Assembly: GCA_963682055.1 (NCBI GenBank)
Contig: OY821744.1
Span: forward strand, 32,278,967-32,342,966
Reading direction: 5' to 3'
Source of the DNA: Primula veris
Taxonomy: Eukaryota > Streptophyta > Magnoliopsida > Ericales > Primulaceae
Length of the DNA stretch: 64,000 bases
The translations under genes were made by a program, and so were the position numbers. A model generated the notes under the pieces. That model ran no database searches and had not been told where the DNA came from. It was given only the letters and a program-made list of their open reading frames with translations. Below, piece by piece: positions 47,401 through 57,470 of the stretch. The first letter of the stretch is position 1, and every line of letters starts with the position of its first letter.

Positions 47401-49466
47401 AGTATTTTCAAGTTTTTGGATGTGTTTGCTATATTCTCAGAGATAGAGAGCATCTTGGTAAATTTGACTCTAAAAGTGATAAAGGGATTTTTCTTGGTTA
47501 TGTTCAGAATAGTAGAGCATTTAGAGTCTTCAATCAAAGAACAAACTGTGTTATGGAATCTTATAATGTGTTATTTGATGACCTAAAAACTGTTGATGAG
47601 ATTACAGGTGATGATGAACAGGCTGAGACTACAGAAAAAGAGAAAGAAGAAACACAACAAACTGGAAGTCCCAGAGTGGTTGGAAGTCCAGTTGCAACTG
47701 AGGTTACAACTGAGGTTGGAACTGAGGTTGGAACCACAGTTGAAACCCAAAATGCTGCTGAATCTGAAGAAGAAGAAGAAAGTTCTCATGCTCAGTCAAC
47801 TAGCAGGCCTCGCTATGTAAGGACTCAGAAAAATCATTCTCTGGACAATGTCATAGGAGAAGTTACTTCAGGTATGAAAACCAGAGGTAAAAGAAATAAT
47901 GTTGTTCACTTTGCTTGTTATATCTCTCAGTTAGAACCTAAGAATATAAAAGAAGCTCTAGAAGATAGTGAATGGATTTTAGCTATGCAGGATGAATTGG
48001 CCCAATTTGAGAGAAATGATGTATGGAATTTAGTACCCAGACCTTCTAATAAAAATGTTATAGGGACTAAATGGATTTTTAGAAATAAAAGTGATGAGGA
48101 TGGAGTGATTATCAGGAATAAAGATAGGTTGGTAGCTCAAGGGTATACACAAATTGAGGGAATTGACTTTGATGAAACCTTTGCTCCTGTAGCTAGAATT
48201 GAATCCATTAGAATGCTACTATCTCTTGCATGTCTGTATGATTTTAAATTGTTTCAACTTGACATAAAGAGTGCTTTTCTTAATGGTGTGATTAATGAAG
48301 AGGTTTATGTCAGTCAACCTAAGGGATTTGAAGATCCTAACTTTCCTGAACATGTTTATTTGCTGAAAAAGGCCTTGTATGGTCTTAAGCAAGCTCCTAG
48401 AGCTTGGTATGATAGATTAACCAAGTTTTTGCTTGAAAAAGGTTTTAAAAGAGGGGGAGTTGATAAAACTCTGTTTACAAAGAAAACTACAAAGGATATA
48501 ATTGTTGCTCAAATATATGTTGATGACATTGTGTTTGGCTCATCTTCTAATAATAGGATAGAAGAATTCATTTCTGATATGAAAAATGAATTTGAAATGA
48601 GTGGTGGAGGTGAATTGACTTACTTTCTAGGATTGCAAGTTAAACAGAATGAGAAAGAGATTTTTCTATGTCAAAGCAAGTATGCAGACAATCTTGTTAA
48701 GAAGTTTGGTCTAAGTGAGAGTAAAGAAAAGAGAACCCCTATGAGTACTACCCTTAAACTGTCTAAAAATGATAAAGGAAAAAGTGTTTGTCCCAGTCTT
48801 TATAGATCCATGATTGGAAGTTTGCTATATTTAACTGCTAGTAGACCAGACCTTTGCTTAAGTGTAGGAGTTTGTGCCAGATATCAAGCAAATCCTTTAG
48901 AATCTCATCTTCTAGCTGTCAAAAGAATTCTAAGGTATGTAAAAGGAACACCTCATCTAGGCCTATGGTACTCTAAAGATACAAACCATTTTCTTAGTGG
49001 CTACTGTGATGCAGATTGGGCAGGAAACATAGATGATAGAAAGAGTACTTCTGGTGGTTGTTTTTATTTTGGAAACAATCTTGTTTCTTGGTTCAGTAAA
49101 AAGCAAAATTGCATATCTTTATCTACTGCTGAGGCAGAATATGTTGCAGCTGGAAGTGGATGCACTCAACTTATTTGGATGAAACAAATGTTAACTGATT
49201 ATAATGTTAAACAAGAGATATTAACTCTGTTTTGTGATAACAAAAGTGCTATAGATTTAGCTAAAAATCCTGTTCAACATTCCAGAACCAAACATATTGA
49301 TCTAAGGCATCATTTTATTAGAGAACTAGTTGAAGAAAAGAGCTTAATTTTAGAACATGTTTCAACTGAAAGACAATTAGCAGATATTTTCACAAAGCCC
49401 CTTGATACAAACAAGTTTGAATCATTAAGAAGTGACATAGGGGTATGTCATTATCAATCTAATTGA
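44481..49466 (+). CDS. Sirevirus gag-pol polyprotein (1661 aa)
   Basis: Open from ATG to TGA with no break. Gag comes first, with the copia-type N-terminal region (about 10-220) and two CCHC zinc knuckles, at about 308 (CRECRGFGHIQAEC) and about 549 (CNFCKKPGHSEIQC). The protease motif is DSG at 618-620. Integrase has an HHCC finger at about 750-790 and a DD35E triad D812, D878, E914 within HIDLMGP, RSDHGTEF and GIVERKNRT. Reverse transcriptase has the catalytic YVDD at 1346-1349. RNase H has D1510 (YCDADWAG) and E1551 (STAEAEY). The polyprotein would assemble particles, copy the RNA and insert the cDNA. Two low-complexity stretches rich in Val-Ala-Thr, near residues 509-537 and 1070-1090, coincide with repeated GTTGCAAC DNA motifs. 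Confidence 0.95.
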   Translation: MDLMREGNAFNKPPLLEGGVNYGVWKIRMRSFIKQQNEHAWKTVMYGWEAPTTMDNEGELILLPEDRWSVEEDRKSSANSTAINLIFAGVTLSVFRYISHCETAKEAWDILQVTFEGTTKVKAFKLQQLTTQFENLRMEEDENIEQFNGRICHIAHQAGTLGEKYSDAKLVKKTLRSLPERFEIKVTAIEESTDLDNLKLEELIGNLSTHELKFFKHKRPEKGIAFQAKKSESNACDKMSDEEQLAFFAKKVYKKFYKKKEDDTGSSKNFQKKDNQFKTESRFNNNSTGKWNSKEKDNKEYKSKEIQCRECRGFGHIQAECANTLKRNKNAYIITHSDSDSESNSDEEDGLNFVNFMGIITEKEPTYESDCEQVLTPVTTACETYSSDEEEPSDENITKQYLVLYEKYKCLSKQSLIISKLNVDLKDEVKNLTEKLKLQLAELTETKKIIKLLNVSASDKLDDMLSYSRGSKDISGLGYYGGKSTGKTTFIEAVAKAKTHDFDHKVRSSVATRVATRNKTQVYVKKVGSSVTTKVATMNKLNNFRLKLCNFCKKPGHSEIQCYLKRNRKYISQKTWLASVNKNLKWVWKVKEKATLVANNKAVINSLNAVTSNDWYFDSGCSKHMTGTASLLKNVTILTGNTVVFGGGDTGKIIGKGTLNKPGMPDIEDVFLVDGLKANLISISQLCDNEMTVKFDKERCLITNLNNDLIMTGVRSTNSCYVFEKAEKEVPQSRCNQAITNNVDIWHKRLGHVNYKILDKLVKKELIRGIPKLSAKTQSVCGDCAIGKQTKSIHKSTSLIYTKRVLELLHIDLMGPMQTASIGGKKYILVVVDDFSRYSWVVFLKDKSETFELFKTLCLKLQVEKGSTSGNIARIRSDHGTEFENIRFKEFCNSLGICHEFSAPKTPQQNGIVERKNRTIQEMARVMLNSKKLANRFWAEAVNTACHIVNRVYITKDTSMTAYEIWKGRKPNVKYFQVFGCVCYILRDREHLGKFDSKSDKGIFLGYVQNSRAFRVFNQRTNCVMESYNVLFDDLKTVDEITGDDEQAETTEKEKEETQQTGSPRVVGSPVATEVTTEVGTEVGTTVETQNAAESEEEEESSHAQSTSRPRYVRTQKNHSLDNVIGEVTSGMKTRGKRNNVVHFACYISQLEPKNIKEALEDSEWILAMQDELAQFERNDVWNLVPRPSNKNVIGTKWIFRNKSDEDGVIIRNKDRLVAQGYTQIEGIDFDETFAPVARIESIRMLLSLACLYDFKLFQLDIKSAFLNGVINEEVYVSQPKGFEDPNFPEHVYLLKKALYGLKQAPRAWYDRLTKFLLEKGFKRGGVDKTLFTKKTTKDIIVAQIYVDDIVFGSSSNNRIEEFISDMKNEFEMSGGGELTYFLGLQVKQNEKEIFLCQSKYADNLVKKFGLSESKEKRTPMSTTLKLSKNDKGKSVCPSLYRSMIGSLLYLTASRPDLCLSVGVCARYQANPLESHLLAVKRILRYVKGTPHLGLWYSKDTNHFLSGYCDADWAGNIDDRKSTSGGCFYFGNNLVSWFSKKQNCISLSTAEAEYVAAGSGCTQLIWMKQMLTDYNVKQEILTLFCDNKSAIDLAKNPVQHSRTKHIDLRHHFIRELVEEKSLILEHVSTERQLADIFTKPLDTNKFESLRSDIGVCHYQSN

Positions 49467-50437
49467 ATACTTTTGCTAAATATGCCTGTATTGAGTACCT
49501 TTAATAAGTTTTATTTCTAAGGTTAAAGTCTTATTTTGAGCTATGATGTTTTTGTCTTGAAAAAGCCGCTTTTTGGTGTCTCAAAAACAGATGTGAGGTA
49601 ACTTGTCCTTAAAAAACCTCTCTGGTAATAGAGTTGCAAGCACAAAGTGCAATTTTATATGATGGTTGCAAGTCCAGTTGCAACATCAGTTGAAACCTCA
49701 CACTCTCTATAGTTGGTTGGAAGTTCAGTTGCAACATCAGTTGAAACCTCGTGTTAAAAATACTGGTTGCAAGCTCAGTTGGAACATCTGTTGAAACCTC
49801 AGTCTATGTTATAGCTGTCAAGACAAAGTCTTGTAAAATTTTGACATCACTTATACTCTTTCCTTGCTGAGGTCATCAAACTAGTTTTTGTGTAGAAATA
49901 AAAACGGATTTGCTCAATTTAAGCTCCTAAAATTTAATCTTTATTAGAGTTATTCTTTGATAAACATATTTTCGTGAGTAAATTGCTAGATTTCTTTTGT
50001 TCTCCTAAAAGTTAGATATCTGTTTAAGTGTTCTTTATCTTGAATCAAGTCAAATTTCCTTAAAGCTTCAATTTTTGAATTTTCAAATTTTGGATGAATC
50101 TGTTTTGAAAAAGGAATGTTTATCTGGTTAATTGGCTGAATTTATCTTAATGCCAACTGTTTCTTCGTGATCATAGTATGATTTATTTTTCAAAATTCTG
50201 TTGATAAAATACTTCCTATTTTTAAGCCAAAATCTGTCTCTTAATTGATTTGCATGTATCTATTTCCAATTTCAAAAAGATATGGTCTTTATTGCTATTT
50301 ATACAAACATCTTTTTACTATCCAAAATCAATTACTTTTTACAGAATAACTCTCTCTCTCTCACCTCTGTAAAACCCTAGGCCTGCTGTAGAAACCCATG
50401 CAAGGTTCTAAGTAAGGTTCTAACCCCAGTTGCAACC
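49467..50437 (+). other. Inter-ORF region between pol and env-like gene
   Basis: No ORF of note. It carries a triplicated motif block (about 49664-49805) of the type GTTG(C/G)AAG(T/C)(C/T)CAGTTG(C/G)AACATC, and the leader of the env-like ORF, where GTTGCAAC ends one base before the ATG. Confidence 0.7.
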
Positions 50438-51730
50438 ATGTCATCAAACCCTTCTAAAAACCCCAACCTGAACATTGATGATGATTGCACTCTAAGAGAT
50501 TTCATGAATAAATCTCCAACAAGTCCAGGATCAAAAGCTAAGGTAAGTGAGACTTCCTCATCTCAGAAAAAGCGCACTAAGAAAAGAGCTAGGAAAACTG
50601 TAGAGGATCATTCAACTCCAACTGTGTTCTCTTATAAGTCTAAGTTTCATGAGACTGATCCTAGGTTTTGGAGTAGGACCACGTATAGAAGGTTTAGGTC
50701 TTTTACTGGTAGGGAGATTCACAGTGAAAGAAGACTTAATCTAGTTAGCTATCCACATATTCAAGTACATATTGAGAAACTGCTGTCAGCTGTTGGCCTA
50801 GATAGAACTATTTCTTATCCTAATTCTTATTACCCTGCTGTAATTAAAGAATTCTATGCCAATCTTAGTAATACTGTGTTTGTTAAGGGTGATCCTGCCT
50901 ATGGCAGAGTGTTTTTAAGGGGTGTGACTCTGGATTTCACCCCTAAGTTGATCAATGATTATCTGTGCTGTCCTAGTCCTACTGAAGTTGATAATGTTGA
51001 ACCAGACTTAGAAATACTAGCTTTAATTTTAACTGGCAAGAACAATAGGTTTGATTGTCACTCCATTAAAACCTCCTCCCTCACCTTGTGTGCATCTGTG
51101 CTGCACAAAATAGCTAGGTTGAATTGGAATCCCACTAAGCAGCCATCCAAAGTCAATAAGGAAATGGCCATATTTCTCTATAGGATCATGTCCTCTTTGC
51201 CAATTGATTTTGGTACTCATGTTTTTAATTTGATTAAAGAATTCAGTGCTGATACCTCATCCTCAATTTTGCTCCCCTTTCCTTGTCTAATCACTGGGGT
51301 GATTATGGCTCAAGTCCTACCTATGACTGGATCCAAGCCTATTAGCACAGCCACAGAACCAATCTCAGATTGTCCCTCTGCTATTTATATCTCTGCAAAA
51401 CTGCTCAAAGAAGGGCATGTCAATGACATATCTGGAGAAAAGGGCAAAGAAAAAGAAGAAGAGACATCTACTGCTCCCTCAGACAAGAAGAAAGGAGTAA
51501 AGTGGTACTTACTCCAGAAGCTGGCTTATAATCAAGAAAGGAGAGCTGAATTGGATGCTGATGATTATCAAATCAATAAGCTGCTGGTGGATATTATTGA
51601 GAGTGAGGATGATGATGATAGTGATGGTGTTTCAATCAGCAGTGAGGATGACAATGCAGAAGATGAAGAAGTAGTCAGGCAGAATCCTCTAAGAGAAAGA
51701 CCCCCACAGTGTGATATTCCAAGTGACTAA
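50438..51730 (+). CDS. Sirevirus env-like / putative plant transposon protein (430 aa)
   Basis: Intact frame downstream of pol. The N-terminal 60 residues are Ser/Lys/Arg-rich with a nuclear-signal-like KKRTKKRARK. The central part (about 75-300) resembles the putative plant transposon protein domain often found in the third ORF of Sireviruses: a KEFYANL motif, then VFLRGVTLDFTPKLINDYL. A moderately hydrophobic stretch is at about 275-297 (SILLPFPCLITGVIMA). The C-terminus is acidic (SEDDDDSDGVSISSEDDNAE). There is no clear signal peptide, so a true envelope role is doubtful. Confidence 0.8.
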   Translation: MSSNPSKNPNLNIDDDCTLRDFMNKSPTSPGSKAKVSETSSSQKKRTKKRARKTVEDHSTPTVFSYKSKFHETDPRFWSRTTYRRFRSFTGREIHSERRLNLVSYPHIQVHIEKLLSAVGLDRTISYPNSYYPAVIKEFYANLSNTVFVKGDPAYGRVFLRGVTLDFTPKLINDYLCCPSPTEVDNVEPDLEILALILTGKNNRFDCHSIKTSSLTLCASVLHKIARLNWNPTKQPSKVNKEMAIFLYRIMSSLPIDFGTHVFNLIKEFSADTSSSILLPFPCLITGVIMAQVLPMTGSKPISTATEPISDCPSAIYISAKLLKEGHVNDISGEKGKEKEEETSTAPSDKKKGVKWYLLQKLAYNQERRAELDADDYQINKLLVDIIESEDDDDSDGVSISSEDDNAEDEEVVRQNPLRERPPQCDIPSD

Positions 51731-52095
51731 TTCCAATGGTTGCTGACAAATAGGGGGAGTGAAGTTTATGTTGAAGTTTATGTTTTGTTTATTTCAATTT
51801 CAAGACTCAATGCTGCTGGTTTTAATTATTTTTTTTAATTGCTGTACTAAGACATTGTTGTGCCATGTTTTTGGCCTTTAAATTTCTGCAATTTCCATTT
51901 TGATGTCTTTTAAATTGAATTTATGAATGGATAAATTCTGTGCGTATGAAGTGCCTGCAATTCTAACATACATGGGGAGCTTAAACAGATGACTCTTTAG
52001 TATTGTTAATATACTATTTAAAGACTGTGCTGATATTGAATTTGCAGGTGGTTGGGATGATTTATAAACTTAATTGATTTGTCAAAACCAATGAC

Positions 52096-52106
52096 AAAGG
52101 GGGAGA
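52096..52106 (+). promoter_or_regulatory. Polypurine tract
   Basis: AAAGGGGGAGA directly upstream of the 3' LTR; it primes plus-strand DNA synthesis. Confidence 0.9.
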
Positions 52107-52107
52107 T

Positions 52108-53367
52108 TGTTAGGACCAGATTTCTGGTCTAAATATTGTTTATTGTCTATTGGTTTTTACTAAATAAATCCTAACTGTTATTAAGAATTAAGACAGGATT
52201 GACAGGTTCCAAGTACCAGTTGCAACCTCAGGTACAACCTACTAAGTTAGTAGTATTAGGTTTCAAGTACTAGTTGCAACCTAAGTTACAACCTGTGTTG
52301 ACAAGTTTCAAGTAATGTTGCAACCTCAGTTGCAACCACGAGTACCAACCTACTGCGAAGCAGAATTCTGTCTTGTTTCATTGTTCTACATTACTACTTG
52401 TTTAATGTTAAATCATTTTAAAGTATGTAGGATATATTCTCATATAGTCTTAACATGGTTAATATGCGTATATTGAGAATATCAAAGTGTTAAGGAAAGA
52501 TGTTTTATAAAAGATATAAAGAGAATAGTTTATAAGGGTATGTTTCCTTTTAATATATATATCTCTATTCTTTTGCTTGTCCTTATCACTTGTTTCAATC
52601 TTTTGATCCTTATAATATTCAGTAAAGATATGTTTAAAGATTGATTGATATGTGGAGTTAAATGTTTCATATGTTTATGAAAAGATATTATCTTTAAGAG
52701 ATCATATCTTTATATGTTTCCTTTCAAAGGAAAAGATTAACTCCTACTTTCAAGTGTGTTACTAAACAGGTATTAATCAAAGATGATTAGAGTCAATCCA
52801 TGCTGAAGAATCTCGTGATACTTGGAGAGATTGAAGCTAATCAACCAAGTCAAAAGCAATCAAAAGATATTGAAGATAGAAGATTGTTTTTACTTGTTTA
52901 TATACTTAGTAACTTAAGCTTGTAAAAGTGTGTGTTCTAAATTATAAAGAACTTATTTTCTAGAGAGAATACACGTGAGCTTTAAAAAGAAAACAATGGT
53001 GGGATGCCATTGATTTATAAGTGATAGTTATAGAGTAGGAGCAATATAGTGATAGGCAGAAAAACATAAAGGGAGTCTAACTTTTTCATTAAGACTTGAG
53101 TCATATATTGTAAGCTTTTTATAATATCATAATCTGGGTAAGTGCCCCGGAGACGTAGCCTAGTTAGGTGAACTCCGTTGTTAAATGTGCGTGTGAATTA
53201 TTTCCAAGTACATTTAATTTTAAAACAGTTCTGTCCATTAATACACTTGGTTCCAACTGCAGTTCCAACCTCACTTGGAACCTTATACACTTGGTTCTAA
53301 CTGCAGTTCCAACTCCACTTGGAACCTTACTGCAAAACTGCATCTAGAACAGCGGATAGGAATTTCA
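52108..53367 (+). repeat. 3' LTR of the Sirevirus
   Basis: 1260 bp, same length as the 5' LTR. Differences seen: ACAGGTTTC/ACAAGTTTC, GAGTTCC/GAGTACC, TTATGC/TTTTGC, CTAAGTT/CTAACTT and CCAAATA/CCAAGTA. Confidence 0.95.
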
Positions 53368-53372
53368 CTTAT

Positions 53373-53777
53373 TATTTCGTTTTTTTTATTTATTATTATA
53401 ACGAGGACTTGCTCGCGATACAAGCCAGCGGGGATTCAAGGTCTATTGACTTAAAGGATACAAGGTCGCCATACCAAAGAAATCCAGAGATAAAAAGAAT
53501 GAAAGCAACAAATCTCAAATCTAAGCATACATACTCGTTTCCTGGGACTCGATATAACTATTCAAAAGAAACGAATCAAGTATAAGACAGATTGCTTTGA
53601 CATGATCATTTCATCAATTCTTAACACACCGTTTAGGTCTGCCTATGGATATTGTGTAGATGGCATTAATAAAGCAATGAACAATTTCAAAAAAGTTCAC
53701 AAGCAAACCCAACTTACTCTTTGACAGCGTCTTTATACAGACGTCATTGAAATCTTAATCCAGCACTAACTCGTTAT
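53373..53777. other. No supported gene
   Basis: The plus-strand frame at 53319-53585 starts inside the LTR and crosses its end, so it is not a gene. Nothing else is recognised. Confidence 0.5.
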
Positions 53778-54300
53778 TTAGAAACCAAACTCGTAATTCT
53801 GAAACCAAACTCGTACTTTGAAAATACGAGGCTTGACTTTTTTTGAATTTATTGATTTTTTTTTACTAGTATTTCTTGTGACTTGTAGAGAAATCAGAAA
53901 TTTCACTTCCGAATCAATGTCTATGCAAGAGTGTTTACGTACTCTTCTGCAAATTAAACTCAACTGTTCCTCAAAAGAAATTCAATAAACTGACATTTAG
54001 TTTTTTCCCCAAAAACTTCTTCAACCTAATCGTCTTTAAGACACAGTGACAAGCATCCAAGTGCACTTTTGGGCTTTGAAACAATGAATCCATTATAATA
54101 TGATTTAGATACAGCTCCAATTGACATAAAAAGACAAAAAAAGGTTTAAGAGTATACAAGTAGATACACAAGAACTTTAAGAGGAGGTGAAGTTTTTAAC
54201 AGTGCTGGTAATTTCTTCCATCCATATAGGCTGTCCTTACTCAGCTCCAAATGGGTCAGGTTAGTGAGCATTTGGAGAAGAATACGGCCTTTAGAAAAAG
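53778..54300 (-). pseudogene. F-box/FBD/LRR-type protein relic (C-terminal part)
   Basis: Minus-strand fragments in order: LTNLTHLELSKDSLYGWKKL then PALLKTSPPLKVLV (54278-54180), which matches the last leucine-rich repeat of plant F-box/FBD proteins; then CHCVLKTIRLKKFLGKKLNV followed by LLNFF (about 54070-53980), the start of an FBD domain; then RRVRKHSCIDIDSEVKF (about 53950-53890), its end. Stops and frameshifts separate the pieces, and the F-box itself is absent. Functional genes of this family are substrate receptors of SCF ubiquitin ligases. Confidence 0.6.
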
Positions 54301-54499
54301 AAAAAACAGATTTTATTAAAATAAAGAGGAAAAAAAAAAACATAATAAAAGTCAACGAATCAAAAAGTCAAGTCGTACTTTCAAAGTACGAGTCTGGTTT
54401 AAGAATAACGATTTTTTTTTAGAATTACGAAATTAAGACCGGATTACAATTATAATGACAGTATAAAGACATTGACTTACTCTTTACCCATCTCAATAA

Positions 54500-54890
54500 T
54501 ACTAACTATAGAAAAGTACTCTTCTAACCCCTCATTTAAATAATATCTGATGTGAATAATTTGGAGCCGTCCCGTCTTACAACCTCACGTGACATAATGG
54601 CCACCCTGAAAATTTATTTCAATTGAGCTTAAGAATAACTAGTTTTTTAATAGTAAGTAATAATGTTACATTCACTACTCTCACACTTACTCATACACTT
54701 ACGAAAAACAGACATAACTGCTATTTTGTTATAACTCCTCTGTCAATTCGTATAAGGATAAGTGTAGGAGTGCTGGAAATATATTTTCTCGTATTTCATT
54801 GATACCAAAAAGAACTCGTATTTCATTGATAATAAAAAGAACGGTGCCAAAACTCATGCAACATACTCTACAAGGTGGAAGGTACTTATA
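54500..54890. repeat. Dispersed repeat, copy 1 (pair with 57165-57470)
   Basis: Both copies share CATTTAAATAATATCT(G/C)ATG, GAGCTTAAGAATAACTAGTT, TACTCATACACTTACGAAAA and ATACTCTACAAGGTGGAAGG in the same order. They are non-coding, probably an unclassified mobile element. Confidence 0.6.
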
Positions 54891-55383
54891 TTTGTCATGT
54901 ACTTATAACTCCTCGATTAAAATTCAATAACTCACAGATGTTACAATATTTATTGTCTAGTTTGCATGGTCGGGTGCCAGTTTTTTGGAGGGTCAAGGCA
55001 CCTTTGTTACAATATCTCCATTTATTAAACACTCGTTTTGGAGGGGTAAGGCGCTGCCTAAAGACAAGCATCCACACACCGTGTACATAGCTCAAATTTC
55101 AATACCACGAGCGCTAAAGACAAGCATCCACACACTGTCCATAGCTCAAAGAAAGAACAAACCTTGAAATGACATTTTACCCTCTTGAAAGTAAGAACAA
55201 ACTTAAAAAGTTTCCCAAATAGATAGAGGTGGAGAAATCTTCATTAGTACATACTACATACATAGCACTACACATTAACGGTATCGATAAGGCCCTAACA
55301 TCCCAAACTAAATAAAAAGTTAATACTACAGCATTGCTCATTTCATTAGTTTTACATGTTGCATGCTACTCAGGCAAATAAGT

Positions 55384-56307
55384 CTACTTGAATTTCCATA
55401 TCAGAACTGTATATTTCTTTTGTGCTTCTTGAGTGTCCTTCTGCTTCTGTGCCTCCATTTTCCTCTCAGTACTACAAGAATGAGCCAAGCAACATAGCAA
55501 ATTGCACAATTAACACACACACATACACACACAAAATCATTACAGCAATGGCGTACCAATGCTTAGACTTAAACAAGCCTGTTAAAAAGCATCAGTGAAC
55601 CAAGAATAGATATATTACGAGAAATTAAACCACATAATGAACTCGTATAATTGGTGATAGTGAATACGGAAATATTAGTGCTTAGGAACAAGCCTCAACT
55701 AAACCTACATTTTGGCTTTCCAATTATATATATTTCCATTTTCTAAAATATTATTCGTAAACGAAGACTTGAAATGTGAGGAAGGCAATAACAAATCTAA
55801 CCCAATTGTACAGACTTGGTAGAAGAGGCTTGCAATCGAGCATTAAATTTTTATCGAAACTTAAACCATCACTTCTGCTTGTCGTGTAATAGTATAAACT
55901 ATCAAGACACGGTAGATACCCATCAAACCATAACAACAAAGGTAAGCAACAATAGACTAAAACAGAAACCATACCTTCTCATGCCCCAAAGAAATATCCT
56001 GCCAAAAGATAATGTGATGTTAGGTAAATTTTTGTAAAAAAATTGGATCCATCGAATAAACAACCAATAGTACTAGGCAAATCAACCATCAAAAGAACTT
56101 ACTCAGTTGCTTTAGTGGCAAGGTACGCCAATCCACAAAAATAAGCTGTAGGAAAACTTGCACATTAATCACAAGAAACGATTTGACATTGATAGTAAAA
56201 ATACAGAAATATGTTTTGTTTAATTTCAAAAAGAAACGTAATAAAGAAATAAGAAGTTAATGAAAGTGCATACCGAACTGGACTACGGCGCGAGGCTCGT
56301 GAGCCAT
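55384..56307 (-). CDS. Small spliced membrane-type protein, family copy 4 (62 aa)
   Basis: Proposed minus-strand coding exons 56307-56274, 56145-56103, 55998-55975 and 55471-55384. Donors are GTATGC, GTAAGT and GTATGG; acceptors are TTTCCTACAG, TCTTTTGGCAG and CATTCTTGTAG. The total is exactly 189 bp, giving 62 aa plus stop. The ATG has a good context (CAAGATGGC). The product starts MAHEPRAVVQF, has a membrane-like centre (AYFCGLAYLATKATEIFLWG) and ends in a Lys/Glu/Gln helix (RKMEAQKQKDTQEAQKK). It shares plan, exon order and motifs with copy 1 at 10740-11664 and is the best-preserved member. Size and layout recall small subunits of mitochondrial membrane complexes, which is an inference only. 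A further upstream exon (about 56473-56423) may be a leader. Confidence 0.6.
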
Positions 56308-57164
56308 CTTGAAGTTGAATCAACTCTGTGCGGATACAAAAATGTAAGCAACAGATGAGATAAAAAAAACAACAACATATAAACCCAGATAAGAAAGTGA
56401 AGCAACAAGGTAGTAAATACACTGACGAAGAATGAGCAGTGAAGGTTCTGAGGTCCTGGCCTTCGGCCGTCATAAAGGCCTAAAATCAGTTCTTAGTTAT
56501 ATGTGTGTATGCAGAGTGCCTTATTTAGCAAATATTCTATCGTGTTCTAGTGGTTAGTTACTAACTTGTTATCATGTTAGTTTGAAGGGCATGTACTCTT
56601 GTTTGTTGATGGACCTTGTTTTCATTTTCTCTAGTACTCGTCTCTCATTTTCACCATTCTTTTAGATGATCCGATTTGTTTCTGTTACCTTAGTGTTCTA
56701 CTATTTTTAACATTCAAATGAACTAATCAATTGCATAATGATTGAATGATTGAAAATCTAATTTCAAGACTACTTGATTCCGAATTTCTGCAAAAGAAAC
56801 TATCCACTAAGCAAGCTCTTTCAAAAGCACTAAAGATTAAGCAGCATAATACTACTTATAAGTAACTAACTACTTCTTTGGAAACAAATATTTTACTTTA
56901 GTAATTTGGTTTGGAAACAAATAAAGAGAGAGAGTGTCCCAAACTTGAATAAAAGTGAAGTCTGTTTTTGGGTTGTCCCACCGGGATCCGTTTTTTATAT
57001 AAAATAAATAAATTATAATCACCAATTTTTTTATTCCAATTAATATTACTCTTAATATTTAAGTTTGGGGTGAAGCTTTAATTTTGTATTTTTATTTGGT
57101 TTTTATTGTGCTAAAAGTTGGTTTTTAGTTTATGAAATTGTAAATTGTCCCTTAAATAATTAAG

Positions 57165-57470
57165 AAAAATAATACTAACTATAAAAAAAATACACTTCCA
57201 ACCTTTCATTTAAATAATATCTCATGTGAATAATTTCTTACAAACTTGGATGACATAAAGGTCACCCTCAAAATTTAATTCAATTGAGCTTAAGAATAAC
57301 TAGTTTTTTCATAATAAGTACTAATGATACGTTTACTACTCTCACAATTACTCATACACTTACGAAAAACGGACAAAACTACAATTTGGTCAATTCGTAT
57401 AAGGATAAGTGTAAGAGTACCAGTGCCGGAATTTATTTAGCATACTCTACAAGGTGGAAGGTACTTAATA
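57165..57470. repeat. Dispersed repeat, copy 2 (pair with 54500-54890)
   Basis: Direct, diverged copy of 54500-54890 with internal deletions. Confidence 0.6.

Larger units (their letters stand above)
43162..53367 (+). mobile_element. Complete Ty1/copia retrotransposon of the Sirevirus type, 10.2 kb
   Basis: Flanked by the 5-bp target duplication CTTAT (43157-43161 and 53368-53372). LTRs of 1260 bp each start TG and end CA. The primer-binding site TGGTATCAGAGC matches initiator tRNA-Met, and a polypurine tract AAAGGGGGAGA abuts the 3' LTR. One long gag-pol frame has protease and integrase before reverse transcriptase (copia order). An extra env-like ORF between pol and the 3' LTR is the mark of Sirevirus (SIRE1/Maximus) elements. 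The LTRs differ at five positions that I could count, so insertion was recent. All coding frames are open. Confidence 0.95.

Noticed and set aside
53319..53585. 88-codon plus-strand frame
   Set aside because: Starts inside the 3' LTR and runs across its border, so it cannot be an ancestral gene.
55751..55972. 73-codon minus-strand frame in the copy 4 locus
   Set aside because: Lies between a good donor and acceptor and reads as intron; the short exons on each side join in phase without it.
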